Assembly: GCF_006094695.1 (NCBI RefSeq)
Contig: NZ_CP035103.1
Location: forward strand, 1-64,000
DNA: 64,000 bases
Source of the DNA: Kocuria rosea
GTDB taxonomy: Bacteria; Actinomycetota; Actinomycetes; Actinomycetales; Micrococcaceae
Direction: 5' to 3'
In this document: piece by piece, positions 46,124 through 55,938 of the stretch
Layout of the letters: every line of letters starts with the position of its first letter
Position numbering within the stretch: position 1 is the stretch's first letter
Made by a program: the position numbers and the translations under genes
Notes under the pieces: generated by a model
Databases searched by the model: none
Told to the model about the DNA's origin: nothing
Seen by the model: only the letters and a program-made list of their open reading frames with translations

Positions 46124-48083
46124 TAAAATCGGTGGCGGCGCGGCGCGCACGACCACCACGGTGCCGCGTCTGGTGCAGCGCGGGCGATCCCCGCAGATCG
46201 GGGTTGGCCGCATGAGCATGCAGAACTCGCCGTACATGGTGCTGTGGCGCACCGTCCAGGGTCAGGACGTCAAGGACCGGAAGATCGACCGGGGCACGCT
46301 CCGGCGCATCGTCGTCTTCGCGCGCCCGCACAAGACCAGGCTCACGGTGTTCCTGGTGATCTCGGTGCTCACGGCGCTGCTGGGCGTGGTCACCCCGATC
46401 CTGGCCGGCGACGTGGTCCGTGCGATCAACGCCGGGGACGCGGTCTCCGTGGTGGTCTGGCTCGCGGTGGCCATCGCCGCCGTGGCGGTCGTGGACGCGG
46501 GGCTGAGCATCCTCAACCGGTGGCTCTCCTCCCTGATCGGCGAGGGGCTCATCCTGGACCTGCGCACCGCCGTCTACGACCACGTGCAGCGGATGCCGAT
46601 CGCCTTCTTCACCCGCACGCGCACCGGGGCCCTGGTCTCCCGGCTCAACAACGACGTCATCGGCGCCCAGCGGGCGTTCTCCAACACGCTCTCCGGCGTG
46701 GTGAGCAACATCGTCTCCCTGATCCTGACCGTCGTCGTCATGGTCTCGATCTCGTGGCAGGTCACCGCGCTGTCCGTGCTTCTGCTGCCGATCTTCCTGG
46801 TCCCGGCCCGGGCCATGGGCGGGCGCCTGGCGAACCTCCAGCGGGAGGCGGCCCAGCACAACGCGTCCATGTCCACGCAGATGACCGAACGGTTCTCCGC
46901 CGGCGGCGCCACCCTGGTCAAGCTCTTCGGCCGGCCCGACGCCGAGGCCGCCGAGTTCGCCCGCCGTGCCGGCCGCGTCCGGGACATCGGCGTGCGGGTG
47001 GCGATGCTGCAGACCGTGTTCGTCACGGCCCTGACGCTGGTCTCGGCGCTCGCCCTGGCGCTCGTCTACGGGCTCGGCGGCGCGCAGGCGATCCTCGGCA
47101 ACCTGGACGCCGGCGCGGTCGTGACCCTCGCCCTGCTCCTCACCCGGCTGTACACCCCGCTGACCATGCTCGCGAACGCCCGGATGGACGTCATGAGCGC
47201 CGTGGTGAGCTTCGAGCGGGTCTTCGAGATCCTCGACCTCGTCCCCCTGATCCAGGAGCGGCCCGGGGCCCGGTCGCTGCCCGCCGGGCCCGCGTCGGTG
47301 GAGTTCGACGACGTCCGGTTCGCCTACCCCTCCGCCGAGGAGGTCTCGCTCGCCTCGCTCGAGGACGTCGCGGTGCTCGACACCCGGGGCGGCGAGGAGG
47401 TGCTGCACGGCGTGGGCTTCACCGTCCTGCCGGGGCAGACGGTGGCCCTCGTGGGGTCCTCCGGCGCGGGCAAGTCGACGATCGCCCAGCTCGTGGCCCG
47501 GCTCTACGACGTCACCTCGGGGGCCGTCCGGATCGGGGGCACGGACGTGCGGGACGCCACCTTCGCCTCGCTGCGGGAGACCATCGGGATGGTGACCCAG
47601 GACGGGCACCTGTTCCACGAGTCGATCCGGGACAACCTCGCCCTGGTGAAGCCGGAGGCCACGGACGAGCAGCTGTGGGACGCCCTGGCCCGGGCCCGCA
47701 TGGAGCACGTGATCCGTGCCCTCCCGGACGGGCTGGACACCGTGGTGGGCGAGCGCGGCTACCGGCTCTCCGGCGGCGAGCGGCAGCGGCTGACCATCGC
47801 CCGCCTGCTGCTCGCGGCCCCGCGCGTGGTGATCCTCGACGAGGCCACCTCGGCGCTGGACTCCACCAACGAGGCCTACGTCCAGGCGGCACTGGGCGAG
47901 GCGATGGAAGGGCGCACCGCCCTGGTCATCGCCCACCGGCTCTCGACCATCCGCTCCGCCGACCAGATCCTGGTGGTCGAGGACGGCCGGATCGTGGAGC
48001 GGGGCCGGCACGCCGAGCTCCTCGCCGTGAGCGGGCGCTACGCGGAGCTCTACGAGACGCAGTTCGCGGACCAGGAGGTCTGA
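46124..48083 (+). CDS. ABC exporter, fused permease-ATPase
   Basis: The coding part starts at ATG 46212 and encodes 623 residues; a -10-like TAAAAT lies at 46124-46129. A six-helix membrane domain (about 40-325) is followed by an ATPase domain with Walker A GSSGAGKST, Q-loop VTQDGHLF, signature LSGGERQRL, Walker B VVILDEATSALD and switch His in IAHRLST. It is a half-size exporter that would work as a homodimer or with a partner; it resembles lipid or multidrug exporters (MsbA type). The last segment lies four bases before the next gene. Confidence 0.9.
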
Positions 48084-48086
48084 CCG

Positions 48087-48656
48087 GTGCTCGACGACGC
48101 CGTGGCGCGCCTCGGCGTGGACGCCCCGGGGGCGCTGGCGGTGGTGGCCTCGGCGGTGGGGATCTACCTGGCGTTCCTGCTCATGGTGCGGGTCCTGGGG
48201 CAGCGCGTGCTGTCCCGGCTGTCGACCTTCGACGCGGTCGTGGTGGTCATGCTCGGTGCCGTGGCCGGGCGCGCGGTCCTGGGGGACACGCCCACGCTCG
48301 CCGCGGGCGTGCTGGGGCTCGGCACGCTGTTCGCGCTCGAGGCGGGCTTCGGCCGGCTCCGCGCGGGGATCCGCGTGTCGGCGCTGATGAACAACCGGGC
48401 GGTGCTGCTGATGGCCGGCGAGCGGGTCCTGGAGGCCAACCTCCGCCGGGTCCACGTGGTGGAGTCCGAGCTCTTCGGTGCGCTGCGGGGCGCCGGGGTG
48501 CGCAGCCCCGACGAGGTCGCGTGCGTGGTCTTCGAGGCCGCCGGCACGATCAGCGTCCTCCGGCGCGGCACGCCGGTCGACCCCCGGCTGCTCGAGGGCG
48601 TCCGGGACGCCCACCTGGTCCCGGCGGACCTCCTGCGGGAGCCGGGCCGGGGCTGA
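48087..48656 (+). CDS. DUF421/YetF-type membrane protein
   Basis: The 189-residue protein has three membrane helices (about 15-110) and a small soluble C-terminal domain (about 95-180) containing RVLGQRVLSRLSTFDAVVVVMLG, the family N-terminal signature. Function is unknown. It starts three bases after the ABC exporter stop, so it belongs to the same operon. Confidence 0.8.
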   Translation: MLDDAVARLGVDAPGALAVVASAVGIYLAFLLMVRVLGQRVLSRLSTFDAVVVVMLGAVAGRAVLGDTPTLAAGVLGLGTLFALEAGFGRLRAGIRVSALMNNRAVLLMAGERVLEANLRRVHVVESELFGALRGAGVRSPDEVACVVFEAAGTISVLRRGTPVDPRLLEGVRDAHLVPADLLREPGRG

Positions 48657-48671
48657 GGACCGCGCACGGCG

Positions 48672-49679
48672 TCACGGGGCGGCCCGACCGAGCTCGGTCA
48701 CCACCTCGCCGGTCGCGGTCGAGTCGTCGCGCAGCATCCAGCCCATGCGCTTGTGGGTCCGCACCCCCACGTCGGACTCGACCACCTGGACCCCCGGCGC
48801 GGCGGCCTGCAGCTCCGCCTCCACGTCGAAGATGTCCCCGGGGGTGCGCAGCCAGAGCAGGAAGGTGAGGTTGGTGTCGCCCGTGGTCGAGGCGCACAGG
48901 CGCAGCGTCCGGTGGGAGCGCAGGTAGCGCACGGCCGCCTCGAGCTGCGCCGGCGGCACCCGGACGTACCACTGGCAGGACACCGGGTAGCCGGAGTGCT
49001 GCTGGGCCAGTTCGCAGCGGAGAGCCACGAGGCCGGTCTCGAGCGCCTGGCGCAGGTGCCGGGCCGCCGTCGTCGGGTGGGTCCCGGTCGCGGCGGCGAT
49101 CTGCGCGGCGGTGGCCCGCCCGTCGGCCTGGAGCACGGCCGTCATCTCCTCGAGGTGAGCGGGGACGGCGCCGTGCGGGCGGTGCGCCTCCGAGCGCAGT
49201 GCGCTCACGCGGCGCTGCTGCTCCGGGGACAGCACGTCCAGGCGCCAGTTGCTGCCGATGGCGTGGAGCCGGGTGGCCACCGTGAGCTGGGCCCGCAGGA
49301 TCGCCGGATCGGCGCGCACCAGCGGCAGCACGTCCCGGGTCATCTGCTCCCAGCTGCGGGTGAGGACGGTGAGCCGGACGTCCCAGGCGCGCGCGGACTC
49401 CTCCACGGTGCCGATCTCCGGGACGGCGCACAGCCGCTCCAGCACCTCCGCCCGGCGGCCCGGGCGGCACTCGAGGCCGATGAAGGTGGCGCAGCCCTGC
49501 GTGCCGGAGGTGCCCAGGTGGGCGGTGACCCAGCTGCGGCCGTCGGCCCGGAGCCGGTCCCAGCGGGCGGCCAGCGTGGTGGGGTGGCGGCCGAGCGCGG
49601 CCCCCAGCTGGGTCCAGGACGCCCGCGGCGCAATCTGCAGGGCGTGCACGAGCTCGAGGTCCTCCGGTGGTAGCTCCAT
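48672..49679 (-). CDS. Double-domain Lrp/AsnC regulator
   Basis: The 335-residue protein contains two tandem Lrp/AsnC units. Each has a winged helix (about 8-45 and 175-215) and a ligand-binding alpha/beta domain. Such doubled forms are common in actinobacteria and may not need to dimerise through all interfaces. Lrp-type proteins sense amino acids. It is divergent from the transporter and M20 amidohydrolase genes with 162 bp between (TTTATC and an AT-rich part near 49716-49735), so it probably controls them. Confidence 0.9.
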   Translation of the reverse strand: MELPPEDLELVHALQIAPRASWTQLGAALGRHPTTLAARWDRLRADGRSWVTAHLGTSGTQGCATFIGLECRPGRRAEVLERLCAVPEIGTVEESARAWDVRLTVLTRSWEQMTRDVLPLVRADPAILRAQLTVATRLHAIGSNWRLDVLSPEQQRRVSALRSEAHRPHGAVPAHLEEMTAVLQADGRATAAQIAAATGTHPTTAARHLRQALETGLVALRCELAQQHSGYPVSCQWYVRVPPAQLEAAVRYLRSHRTLRLCASTTGDTNLTFLLWLRTPGDIFDVEAELQAAAPGVQVVESDVGVRTHKRMGWMLRDDSTATGEVVTELGRAAP

Positions 49680-49841
49680 GCTCGTTCCTTCGGTCGAGAG
49701 TGCATTCGGTGCAGTTTATCGAAGATCTCCAATGAGAGTGATCGGCGTCACGTCACGCTCGGAGCAGATGTCCGCCGGCGACGGACTCCTCGTGGCCCCG
49801 CCTCTCCTTCCCCGCCGATCCGACCACCTCCGGGAGTTCCC

Positions 49842-50596
49842 ATGAACCTGCGCACCGCTGTTGACGGCGCCTCCACCGACATCCTGTCCGTGGCCAACCT
49901 GCCCGTGCTGTGGATCTGCGCCCTCGGCGTCTTCGCCGTCATCGTCGTGCAGACCGTCATCTACGTCCGGGCCGCCCGTGTGGCGGCCCCCGCCGCCGGG
50001 GTGAGCCCGGCGGAGCTGAGGACCTCCTTCCGCGCCGGGGCGGTCTCGGCGATCGGGCCGTCCCTGGCCGTGGCCCTGGTGGCCGTCGCGCTGCTGACCG
50101 TCTTCGGCGCTCCCGCCGTGCTGGTGCGGATCGGGCTGATCGGGTCGGTGTCCTTCGAGACCGGTGCGGCCAGCATCGCCGCGGGAACCATGGGGGCCGA
50201 CCTGGGCGGCCCGACGTACACGCAGGCGTCTTCGCCGTGGCGTTCATGGCGATGAGCCTGGGCGGGGCGATGTGGATGCTCGCCACGCTGGTCCTCACCC
50301 CGCTGCTCAAGCGCGGCGACGTCAGCCTGCGCAAGGTCAACCCCGCCGTGATGACCGTGGTCCCCGGGGCGGCCCTGCTCGGGGCGTTCTTCGCCCTCGG
50401 GCTCGGGGAGCTGCCGAAGTCGGGCAACCACGTGGTGGCCTTCCTCGCCTCCGCGGCCGTGATGGCGGTGTGCCTGGGCATCGCCAAGGCCCTCCGGGCG
50501 CAGTGGATCCGCGAGTGGGCGCTGGGCATCGCCATCCTGACCGCGCTGGTCGTCACCTACGCCACCGTCGGCGCCGGTGTCTTCCCGACCGCCTGA
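49842..50596 (+). pseudogene. DUF5058-like membrane protein, frameshifted
   Basis: The frame from ATG 49842 encodes MNLRTAVDGASTDILSVANL and about 128 residues up to Thr-Tyr-Thr-Gln, then ends at 50255. The next reading frame continues with VFAVAFMAMSLGG and runs to TGA at 50596, giving membrane helices that fit the same protein. Deletion of one base near 50222-50228 relative to an intact gene explains both halves (about 250 residues in all). The complete protein resembles DUF5058 multi-helix membrane proteins that accompany M20 peptidases. This could be a real loss, strain variation, or a sequencing error. Confidence 0.75.
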
Positions 50597-50670
50597 GACC
50601 GACCGTCTGAGACCGACCGCCTGAGCCCATGCCCGAGACCGTGCGTCAGACCCACCGAAGGACTTCTGCC

Positions 50671-51423
50671 ATGACCACCGTGAACCCCGCCGCCGTCCCC
50701 GCCCTGGAGCAGTTCGACGCGACCACCGCCCGCTGGGGCCGGCTGACGATGATCGCCGGGCTGCTCTTCGCCCTGGCCGGCCCCGCCTACCTCGTGCTCT
50801 TCTCCGGCCTGGACGTGGACCAGGCCCGGATCTGGACCGCCCTGCTGGCCATCGCCGGCACCTTCGGGGTGCTCTGGATCGTGGAGCCGCTGACCTACTA
50901 CCCGATCCTGGGCCAGGCCTCGATGTACCAGGCCTTCATGATCGGCAACATCTCCAACAAGCTGCTGCCCTCGGCGCTGATCGCCCAGTCCGCCATCGGC
51001 GCGAAGCCCGGCACCCGCCGCGGGGAGCTGGCGGCGGTGATGGCCATCAGCGGAGCGGCCATGGTGCACCTGGTCTCGCTGCTCGTCCTGGTCGGTCTCC
51101 TGGGCTCCTGGCTGGTGAGCGTCGTGCCCGCTGACGTCGTCGCCGTGGTCCAGACCTACATCCTGCCCTCGGTGCTGGGCGCGGTGCTCGTGCAGGCCGT
51201 CGTCTCGACCCGCAACCTGCGGATGACGGTGATCGCCGGCGTCGTCGCCGCGGTCGTCGTGTTCCTGCTGGTGCCGACCGTGCCCACCCTGGCGTTCTTC
51301 GGCACCGCCATCGCGGTGATCGCCACCGCTGTGCTGGCATGGTTCCTGCGCGACAGGTCGGCCGAGGCCGATCCCGTCGCGCCCCAGCCGGAGGCCTCCT
51401 CCGACGACCTCCGCATCGGCTAG
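50671..51423 (+). CDS. Multi-helix membrane protein, partner of the DUF5058-like protein
   Basis: The 250-residue protein has about six hydrophobic helices, a conserved-looking MYQAFMIGNISNKLLPSALIAQ stretch and an acidic C-terminal tail. The ATG follows GAAGGAC. It lies between the DUF5058-like gene and the amidohydrolase, with the three forming an operon. It is probably one half of a small transporter; the family is not recognised with certainty. Confidence 0.7.
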   Translation: MTTVNPAAVPALEQFDATTARWGRLTMIAGLLFALAGPAYLVLFSGLDVDQARIWTALLAIAGTFGVLWIVEPLTYYPILGQASMYQAFMIGNISNKLLPSALIAQSAIGAKPGTRRGELAAVMAISGAAMVHLVSLLVLVGLLGSWLVSVVPADVVAVVQTYILPSVLGAVLVQAVVSTRNLRMTVIAGVVAAVVVFLLVPTVPTLAFFGTAIAVIATAVLAWFLRDRSAEADPVAPQPEASSDDLRIG

Positions 51424-51451
51424 CACCGTTCTCCCGAAAGGACCCCGCACC

Positions 51452-52678
51452 ATGAGCACCACCACGGACCTCCAGCTGACCGACGACCTGCGCCGGCGGA
51501 TGCACCTGCTGTACCGCGAGCTGCACGCCCACCCGGAGCTGTCCATGCAGGAGCACGCCACCGCGGCCCTGCTCGAGCAGCGGCTCACCGCCCTGGGCAT
51601 CGAGAACTTCCGGTGCGGCGGCACCGGGGTGGTCGGGGTGCTGCGCAACGGGGACGGGCCCACGGTGGCCTTCCGCGCCGACACCGACGGCCTGCCCCTG
51701 GCCGAGGACACCGGTCTGGACTACGCCAGCACCGCCACCGGGCGGCTGGAGGACGGCACCGAGGTCCCCGTGATGCACGGGTGCGGCCACGACACGCACA
51801 TGGCCGCCCTGCTGACGGCCGCCGAGCTGCTGGCCGGCGCGCGGGAGGCCTGGGCCGGGACCGTGGTGCTCGTGTTCCAGCCCGGGGAGGAGACCGCCGC
51901 CGGCGCCCGGGCGATGCTCGAGGACGGGCTGTGGGAGCGGGCGCCGCTGCCGGAGGTCGTCCTCGGCCAGCACGTGATGCCCTCCCGGGCCGGCACGGTC
52001 AGCTGGGCTGCGGGGGACGTCATGGCGATGGCCGACTCCTGGCGGGTCACCGTCCACGGCAAGGGGGCCCACGCGTCCCAGCCGCAGGACGCCACCGACC
52101 CGATCGTGCTCGGGGCGCACATGATCACCCGGATCCAGACCATCGTCTCCCGCGAGATCGACGCGCGCCGGGCCGCGGTGGTCACCGTGGCGACCTTCCA
52201 CGGCGGGCTCAAGGAGAACATCATCCCGGCCTCGGCCGAGTTCACGCTCAACGTGCGCACCTTCGACCCCGCCGTCCGGGACCACGTCCTGGGCGCGCTG
52301 CGGCGCATCATCACCGCGGAGGCGGCGGCCTCGGGGGCCCCGGAGCCCACCATCGAGGAGCTCTCGACCTTCCCCCGCAACTACAACGACCCGGCGGCCA
52401 CCGCTGCTCTCGTCGAGCGCTTCCGCGAGGTGCTGGGGGAGGACAACGTGGTGGAGGTCGAACCGATGATGGGCTCGGAGGACTTCGGGGCCCTCGGCGC
52501 GGCGATCGGGGTGCCCTCGGTGTTCTGGATGTTCGGCGGCCACGACGGAGCCGTCCTCGAGGGGGAGGGACCCGTGCCGGTGAACCACTCGCCGTTCTTC
52601 GCCCCGGCGATCGAGCCGACGCTCTCCACCGGGGTGCGGACCGCCCTCACCGCGATCCTCTCCCGCGTGGGCGGCTGA
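51452..52678 (+). CDS. M20 family amidohydrolase
   Basis: The 408-residue metallo-hydrolase belongs to the M20D group (N-acyl amino acid or hippurate hydrolases). It has MHGCGHDTHMA (metal site), FQPGEETAAGA with the catalytic Glu pair, and the dimerisation domain starting near residue 190 with VTVHGKGAHASQP. A late His-rich part (PVNHSPFFAP) completes the site. It probably hydrolyses an N-acylated or aminoacylated compound taken up by the membrane proteins encoded upstream. The ATG follows GAAAGGA. Confidence 0.92.
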   Translation: MSTTTDLQLTDDLRRRMHLLYRELHAHPELSMQEHATAALLEQRLTALGIENFRCGGTGVVGVLRNGDGPTVAFRADTDGLPLAEDTGLDYASTATGRLEDGTEVPVMHGCGHDTHMAALLTAAELLAGAREAWAGTVVLVFQPGEETAAGARAMLEDGLWERAPLPEVVLGQHVMPSRAGTVSWAAGDVMAMADSWRVTVHGKGAHASQPQDATDPIVLGAHMITRIQTIVSREIDARRAAVVTVATFHGGLKENIIPASAEFTLNVRTFDPAVRDHVLGALRRIITAEAAASGAPEPTIEELSTFPRNYNDPAATAALVERFREVLGEDNVVEVEPMMGSEDFGALGAAIGVPSVFWMFGGHDGAVLEGEGPVPVNHSPFFAPAIEPTLSTGVRTALTAILSRVGG

Positions 52679-52703
52679 CCCCTCCCGGGTCCCTGTCTGG
52701 GGG

Positions 52704-53798
52704 TCAGGGGATGATGTGCTCGGCCCGGCAGCGGTCGAAGAGGCCGGTGAAGCAGTCCCGGGTGCGGCGGTAGCCGGTGAACCCGGCCAGCCGGCTCTTG
52801 CTCATGTCGGCGACCACCTCGATGGGCCGGCCGAGGTCGGCGTCGGTGTGCCACCAGGAGGCCACGCGGGCGAGGTCGGGCTCCGCGAGCCCGTGCTGGG
52901 CGACGATCCGGGCCCAGACGTCCTCGGCGCCGCGCATCTGCTGCTCCAGCGGCCGCGGTGCGTCCTGGTAGCCCTCCCACTCAAGCCCGAACCAGGCGGC
53001 CAGCGCCGGCCACATCCGGCGCCAGCGGAAGACGTCGCCGTTGACCACGTTGTAGGCCTCGTTGCCGGCGGCCTCCTCGGTGGCGGCCCAGACCATGTGC
53101 TCGGCCAGCAGGGACCCGTCGGTCATGTCGGTCAGGCTGTTCCACTGGACCTCGGAGCCGGGGAACACGAACGGGCGGCCCGTCTCCCGGCAGATCGCCG
53201 CCTGCGCGGCCAGGGTCAGCCCCATGTTCATGGCGTTGCCCACCGCGTGGCCGATGACCGTGTGCGCCCGGTGCACGGACCAGCGGAAGCCCTGGCGGCC
53301 GGCGGCCGCCCAGAGCTCGTCCTCCTGGGCGTAGTAGAAGTTCTCCACCGGCAGGCGCGGCTCCTCCTCGAGGAAGGGGGTGTCGGGCATGTCCCCCTTG
53401 CCGTAGGCCTCGAAGGGGCCCAGGTAGTGCTTGAGCCCGGTCATCAGCGCCACGTGCTCCACCGGGGCGTGGGCCAGGGCGGCCAGGAGGTTGCGGACCA
53501 TCCCGGCGTTGACCTCGATGTTCTCCTTCTCGGTGGCCTGGCGGGACCAGGCGGTGAAGAACACGTGCGTGGGCCGCTCCCCGGCCAGGGCCGCGGCCAG
53601 GCTCTCGGGGGAGCGGAGGTCGGCGCCGAGGTGCCGGGCCGAGCTGCCGGGGACGGGGTTGCGGGAGAGGGCGAGCACGTCCCAGTCCTCGGTGCGGGTC
53701 AGCTGCTCGACGATCGCCGAACCGGCGATGCCGCTGGCCCCCACCACCAGGGCGGTGGGGCGCTGCGGGGAACGGGTGTCCTGGGCGGGGGCTGTCAC
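52704..53798 (-). CDS. PRISE-type short-chain reductase
   Basis: The 364-residue SDR has an NADP motif VVGASGIAGSAIVE near the N-terminus, the unusual motif TGLKHYLGPF with the catalytic Lys, and NFYYAQED with the catalytic Tyr. These mark progesterone 5-beta-reductase/iridoid synthase-like enzymes, which reduce activated C=C bonds such as enones. The bacterial substrate is unknown. The GTG at 53796-53798 is used; the nearest Shine-Dalgarno-like sequence is rather distant. It lies 91 bp downstream of sdaA on the same strand. Confidence 0.85.
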   Translation of the reverse strand: MTAPAQDTRSPQRPTALVVGASGIAGSAIVEQLTRTEDWDVLALSRNPVPGSSARHLGADLRSPESLAAALAGERPTHVFFTAWSRQATEKENIEVNAGMVRNLLAALAHAPVEHVALMTGLKHYLGPFEAYGKGDMPDTPFLEEEPRLPVENFYYAQEDELWAAAGRQGFRWSVHRAHTVIGHAVGNAMNMGLTLAAQAAICRETGRPFVFPGSEVQWNSLTDMTDGSLLAEHMVWAATEEAAGNEAYNVVNGDVFRWRRMWPALAAWFGLEWEGYQDAPRPLEQQMRGAEDVWARIVAQHGLAEPDLARVASWWHTDADLGRPIEVVADMSKSRLAGFTGYRRTRDCFTGLFDRCRAEHIIP

Positions 53799-53889
53799 GG
53801 TGCGGTCTCGTCTCCTCGATGGGTGCCAACGCTGCTCGCCGGTCCGCACGGACAGGACCGTCCGGGCCGACGGGCTCAGCGTCTCACGG

Positions 53890-55320
53890 TCAGCACTCCA
53901 CGACGTTCACGGCGAGTCCGCCCAGGGCGGTCTCCTTGTACTTGTGGCTCATGTCCCTGCCGGTCTCGCGCATGGTCACGATGACCTCGTCGAGGCTGAC
54001 CCGGTGGGTGCCGTCGCCCCACATCGCCATCTTGGCGGCGTTGATCGCCTTGGCCGCGGCGATCGCGTTGCGCTCGATGCAGGGGATCTGCACCAGTCCG
54101 CCGATGGGGTCGCAGGTCAGCCCGAGGTTGTGCTCCATGGCGATCTCCGCGGCGTTCTCCACCTGGGCCGGGGTCCCGTCCAGGACCTCGGCGAGGCCGG
54201 CGGCGGCCATCGAGGAGGCGGAGCCGACCTCGCCCTGGCACCCCACCTCGGCCCCGGAGATCGAGGCCTGCTCCTTGTAGAGCACCCCGACCGCCCCGGC
54301 CGTGAGCAGGAAGCGGACCACGATGTCCCGCCGGGCGGCCGCGAGCGCCTCGGGGCCCTCCGCGGCGGCGGCGCGGGCGGCGGGGGAGTAGTGGGTGGCG
54401 TAGAACAGCACCGCCGGGATGATGCCGGCCGCCCCGTTGGTGGGGGCGGTGACCACGCGTCCGCCGGAGGCGTTCTCCTCGTTGACCGCCAGGGCCACGA
54501 GGTTCACCCACTCCGGCCAGAAGCCCGGGTCCCGGTCCGGGTCCTCGGTGCGCAGGCGCCGGTGCCACTCGGGGGCGCGGCGGGCCACGTTCAGCCCGCC
54601 CGGCAGCGGGCCGGTGCGCCGGAGGCTGGAGTCCTTGCACTCCTCCATCACGGTCCAGATGTGCAGCAGCTGCTGCCGGATCTCGTCCTCGTCGCGCCAG
54701 GTCCGCTCGTTGGCCAGCATCACCCCGCTGATCGGCAGGCCGGTGCGCTCGCAGTGGGCCAGCAGCTGTGCGGCGGTGCGGAAGGGGTGGGGCACCTGGG
54801 CGCTGGCGGCGTCCAGCTCGGCCGCGGCGGCGCCCTCCTGGCCCTCGCGGACGATGAAGCCGCCGCCCACGGAGAACCAGGTCTCGTCGGCCAGCACGGC
54901 GCCGGAGGCGTCCAGGGCCTGGAAGCGCATGCCGTTGGTGTGCCGCTCCAGGACGGTCAGCGGGTGCTGCACCATGTCCTCGACCCGGTAGGGGAGGTCC
55001 TTGCGCTGCCCGAGGGCCGCGCACAGCCGCAGCGTCCCGGTCTCGGCGAGGTCGGCGAGCCGCTCGTCCACCTCGGCGGGCAGCACGGTCTCGGGGTCGT
55101 AGCCCTCCAGGCCGAGCAGGATCGCGGTGAAGGTGCCGTGGCCCCGGCCGGTCGCGGCCAGCGACCCGTAGACGTCCACGCGCAGGTCCGCGGTGCGCTC
55201 CAGCAGCCCGTCCCCGGTCAGGGTCTCGGCGAAGCGCCGTGCGGCGCGCATGGGGCCGACGGTGTGGGAGCTCGAGGGGCCGATGCCCACGGTGAACAGT
55301 TCGAAGACGCTGATGGCCAT
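53890..55320 (-). CDS. sdaA: L-serine ammonia-lyase (iron-sulfur type)
   Basis: The enzyme deaminates serine to pyruvate and ammonia. The 476-residue single-chain protein has the N-terminal beta domain (SSSHTVGPM) and the alpha domain with Fe-S cysteines in [11 protein letters not shown] and [14 protein letters not shown], and ends in the conserved terminal Cys that plugs the active site. It follows gcvH on the same strand after 173 bp and completes a glycine-to-serine-to-pyruvate route with the gcv genes. The leader contains CTCCTTTGGAG, which can pair its own Shine-Dalgarno sequence. Confidence 0.95.
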   Translation of the reverse strand: MAISVFELFTVGIGPSSSHTVGPMRAARRFAETLTGDGLLERTADLRVDVYGSLAATGRGHGTFTAILLGLEGYDPETVLPAEVDERLADLAETGTLRLCAALGQRKDLPYRVEDMVQHPLTVLERHTNGMRFQALDASGAVLADETWFSVGGGFIVREGQEGAAAAELDAASAQVPHPFRTAAQLLAHCERTGLPISGVMLANERTWRDEDEIRQQLLHIWTVMEECKDSSLRRTGPLPGGLNVARRAPEWHRRLRTEDPDRDPGFWPEWVNLVALAVNEENASGGRVVTAPTNGAAGIIPAVLFYATHYSPAARAAAAEGPEALAAARRDIVVRFLLTAGAVGVLYKEQASISGAEVGCQGEVGSASSMAAAGLAEVLDGTPAQVENAAEIAMEHNLGLTCDPIGGLVQIPCIERNAIAAAKAINAAKMAMWGDGTHRVSLDEVIVTMRETGRDMSHKYKETALGGLAVNVVEC

Positions 55321-55380
55321 GACGGTGATGCTCCAAAGGAGGTGGTGCCCCGGTGCGGGGCGGTGGTGGGTGGAACGGTC

Positions 55381-55411
55381 GTGGTGCGGGCCGGGACCCG
55401 GCCCGCACCAC
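55381..55411 (-). terminator. Hairpin between gcvH and sdaA
   Basis: A perfect 13-bp stem GTGGTGCGGGCCG/CGGCCCGCACCAC with a GGACC loop lies between the two genes. It may end part of the gcv transcripts or stabilise the upstream part. Confidence 0.5.
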
Positions 55412-55493
55412 GGTCCTCGACGGTACCCGGGCGCGGCCGGTGCTCAGCCCTCGCCCAGGGTCCCGACGTCCTGCTGCGCTCGTGGGGGCGTGC

Positions 55494-55871
55494 TCAGGCC
55501 TGGTCCTCCTGGGCCTGCTCGTACTGCTCCGCGGTGAGCAGCTCGCCCTCGTCGGTGACCTCGACGGTGAACAGCCAGCCGTCCCCGTACGGGTCGGAGT
55601 TCACCAGCCCGGGCTCGTCGACGACGGCCGCGTTGACGTCCACCACCGTGCCGGAGACCGGGGCGAAGAGCTCGGAGACGGACTTGGTGGACTCCACCTC
55701 GCCGCAGACCTCGCCGGCGGTCACGGTGGAACCGGCCTCGGGCAGGTCGAGGTAGACGACGTCGCCGAGGGCGTCGACGGCGACCGCGGACAGGCCGACC
55801 TTCACGGGGGAGGACTCGTCCACCCACTCGTGCTCGGCGGAGTAGCGCAGGTGGGACGGGATGTTGCTCAT
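55494..55871 (-). CDS. gcvH: Glycine cleavage system H protein
   Basis: The 125-residue carrier shuttles the aminomethyl group on lipoate between P, T and L proteins. The lipoylation site is K63 in ESTKSVS, within the usual GEVESTKSV context. Length is normal. ATG follows GAAAGG. It lies 67 bp after gcvT in the gcvP-gcvT-gcvH-sdaA block. Confidence 0.96.
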   Translation of the reverse strand: MSNIPSHLRYSAEHEWVDESSPVKVGLSAVAVDALGDVVYLDLPEAGSTVTAGEVCGEVESTKSVSELFAPVSGTVVDVNAAVVDEPGLVNSDPYGDGWLFTVEVTDEGELLTAEQYEQAQEDQA

Positions 55872-55938
55872 GATCGAGAACCTTTCAGCAGGAGGGGAGG
55901 ACGACTGGTGGTGGAACGGGCTGCCGGAGCCGGCCGGG

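Noticed and set aside
49842..50596. Programmed ribosomal frameshifting in the DUF5058-like gene
   Set aside because: No slippery heptamer or adjacent pseudoknot-like stem was seen at 50210-50235; a plain one-base deletion is simpler.
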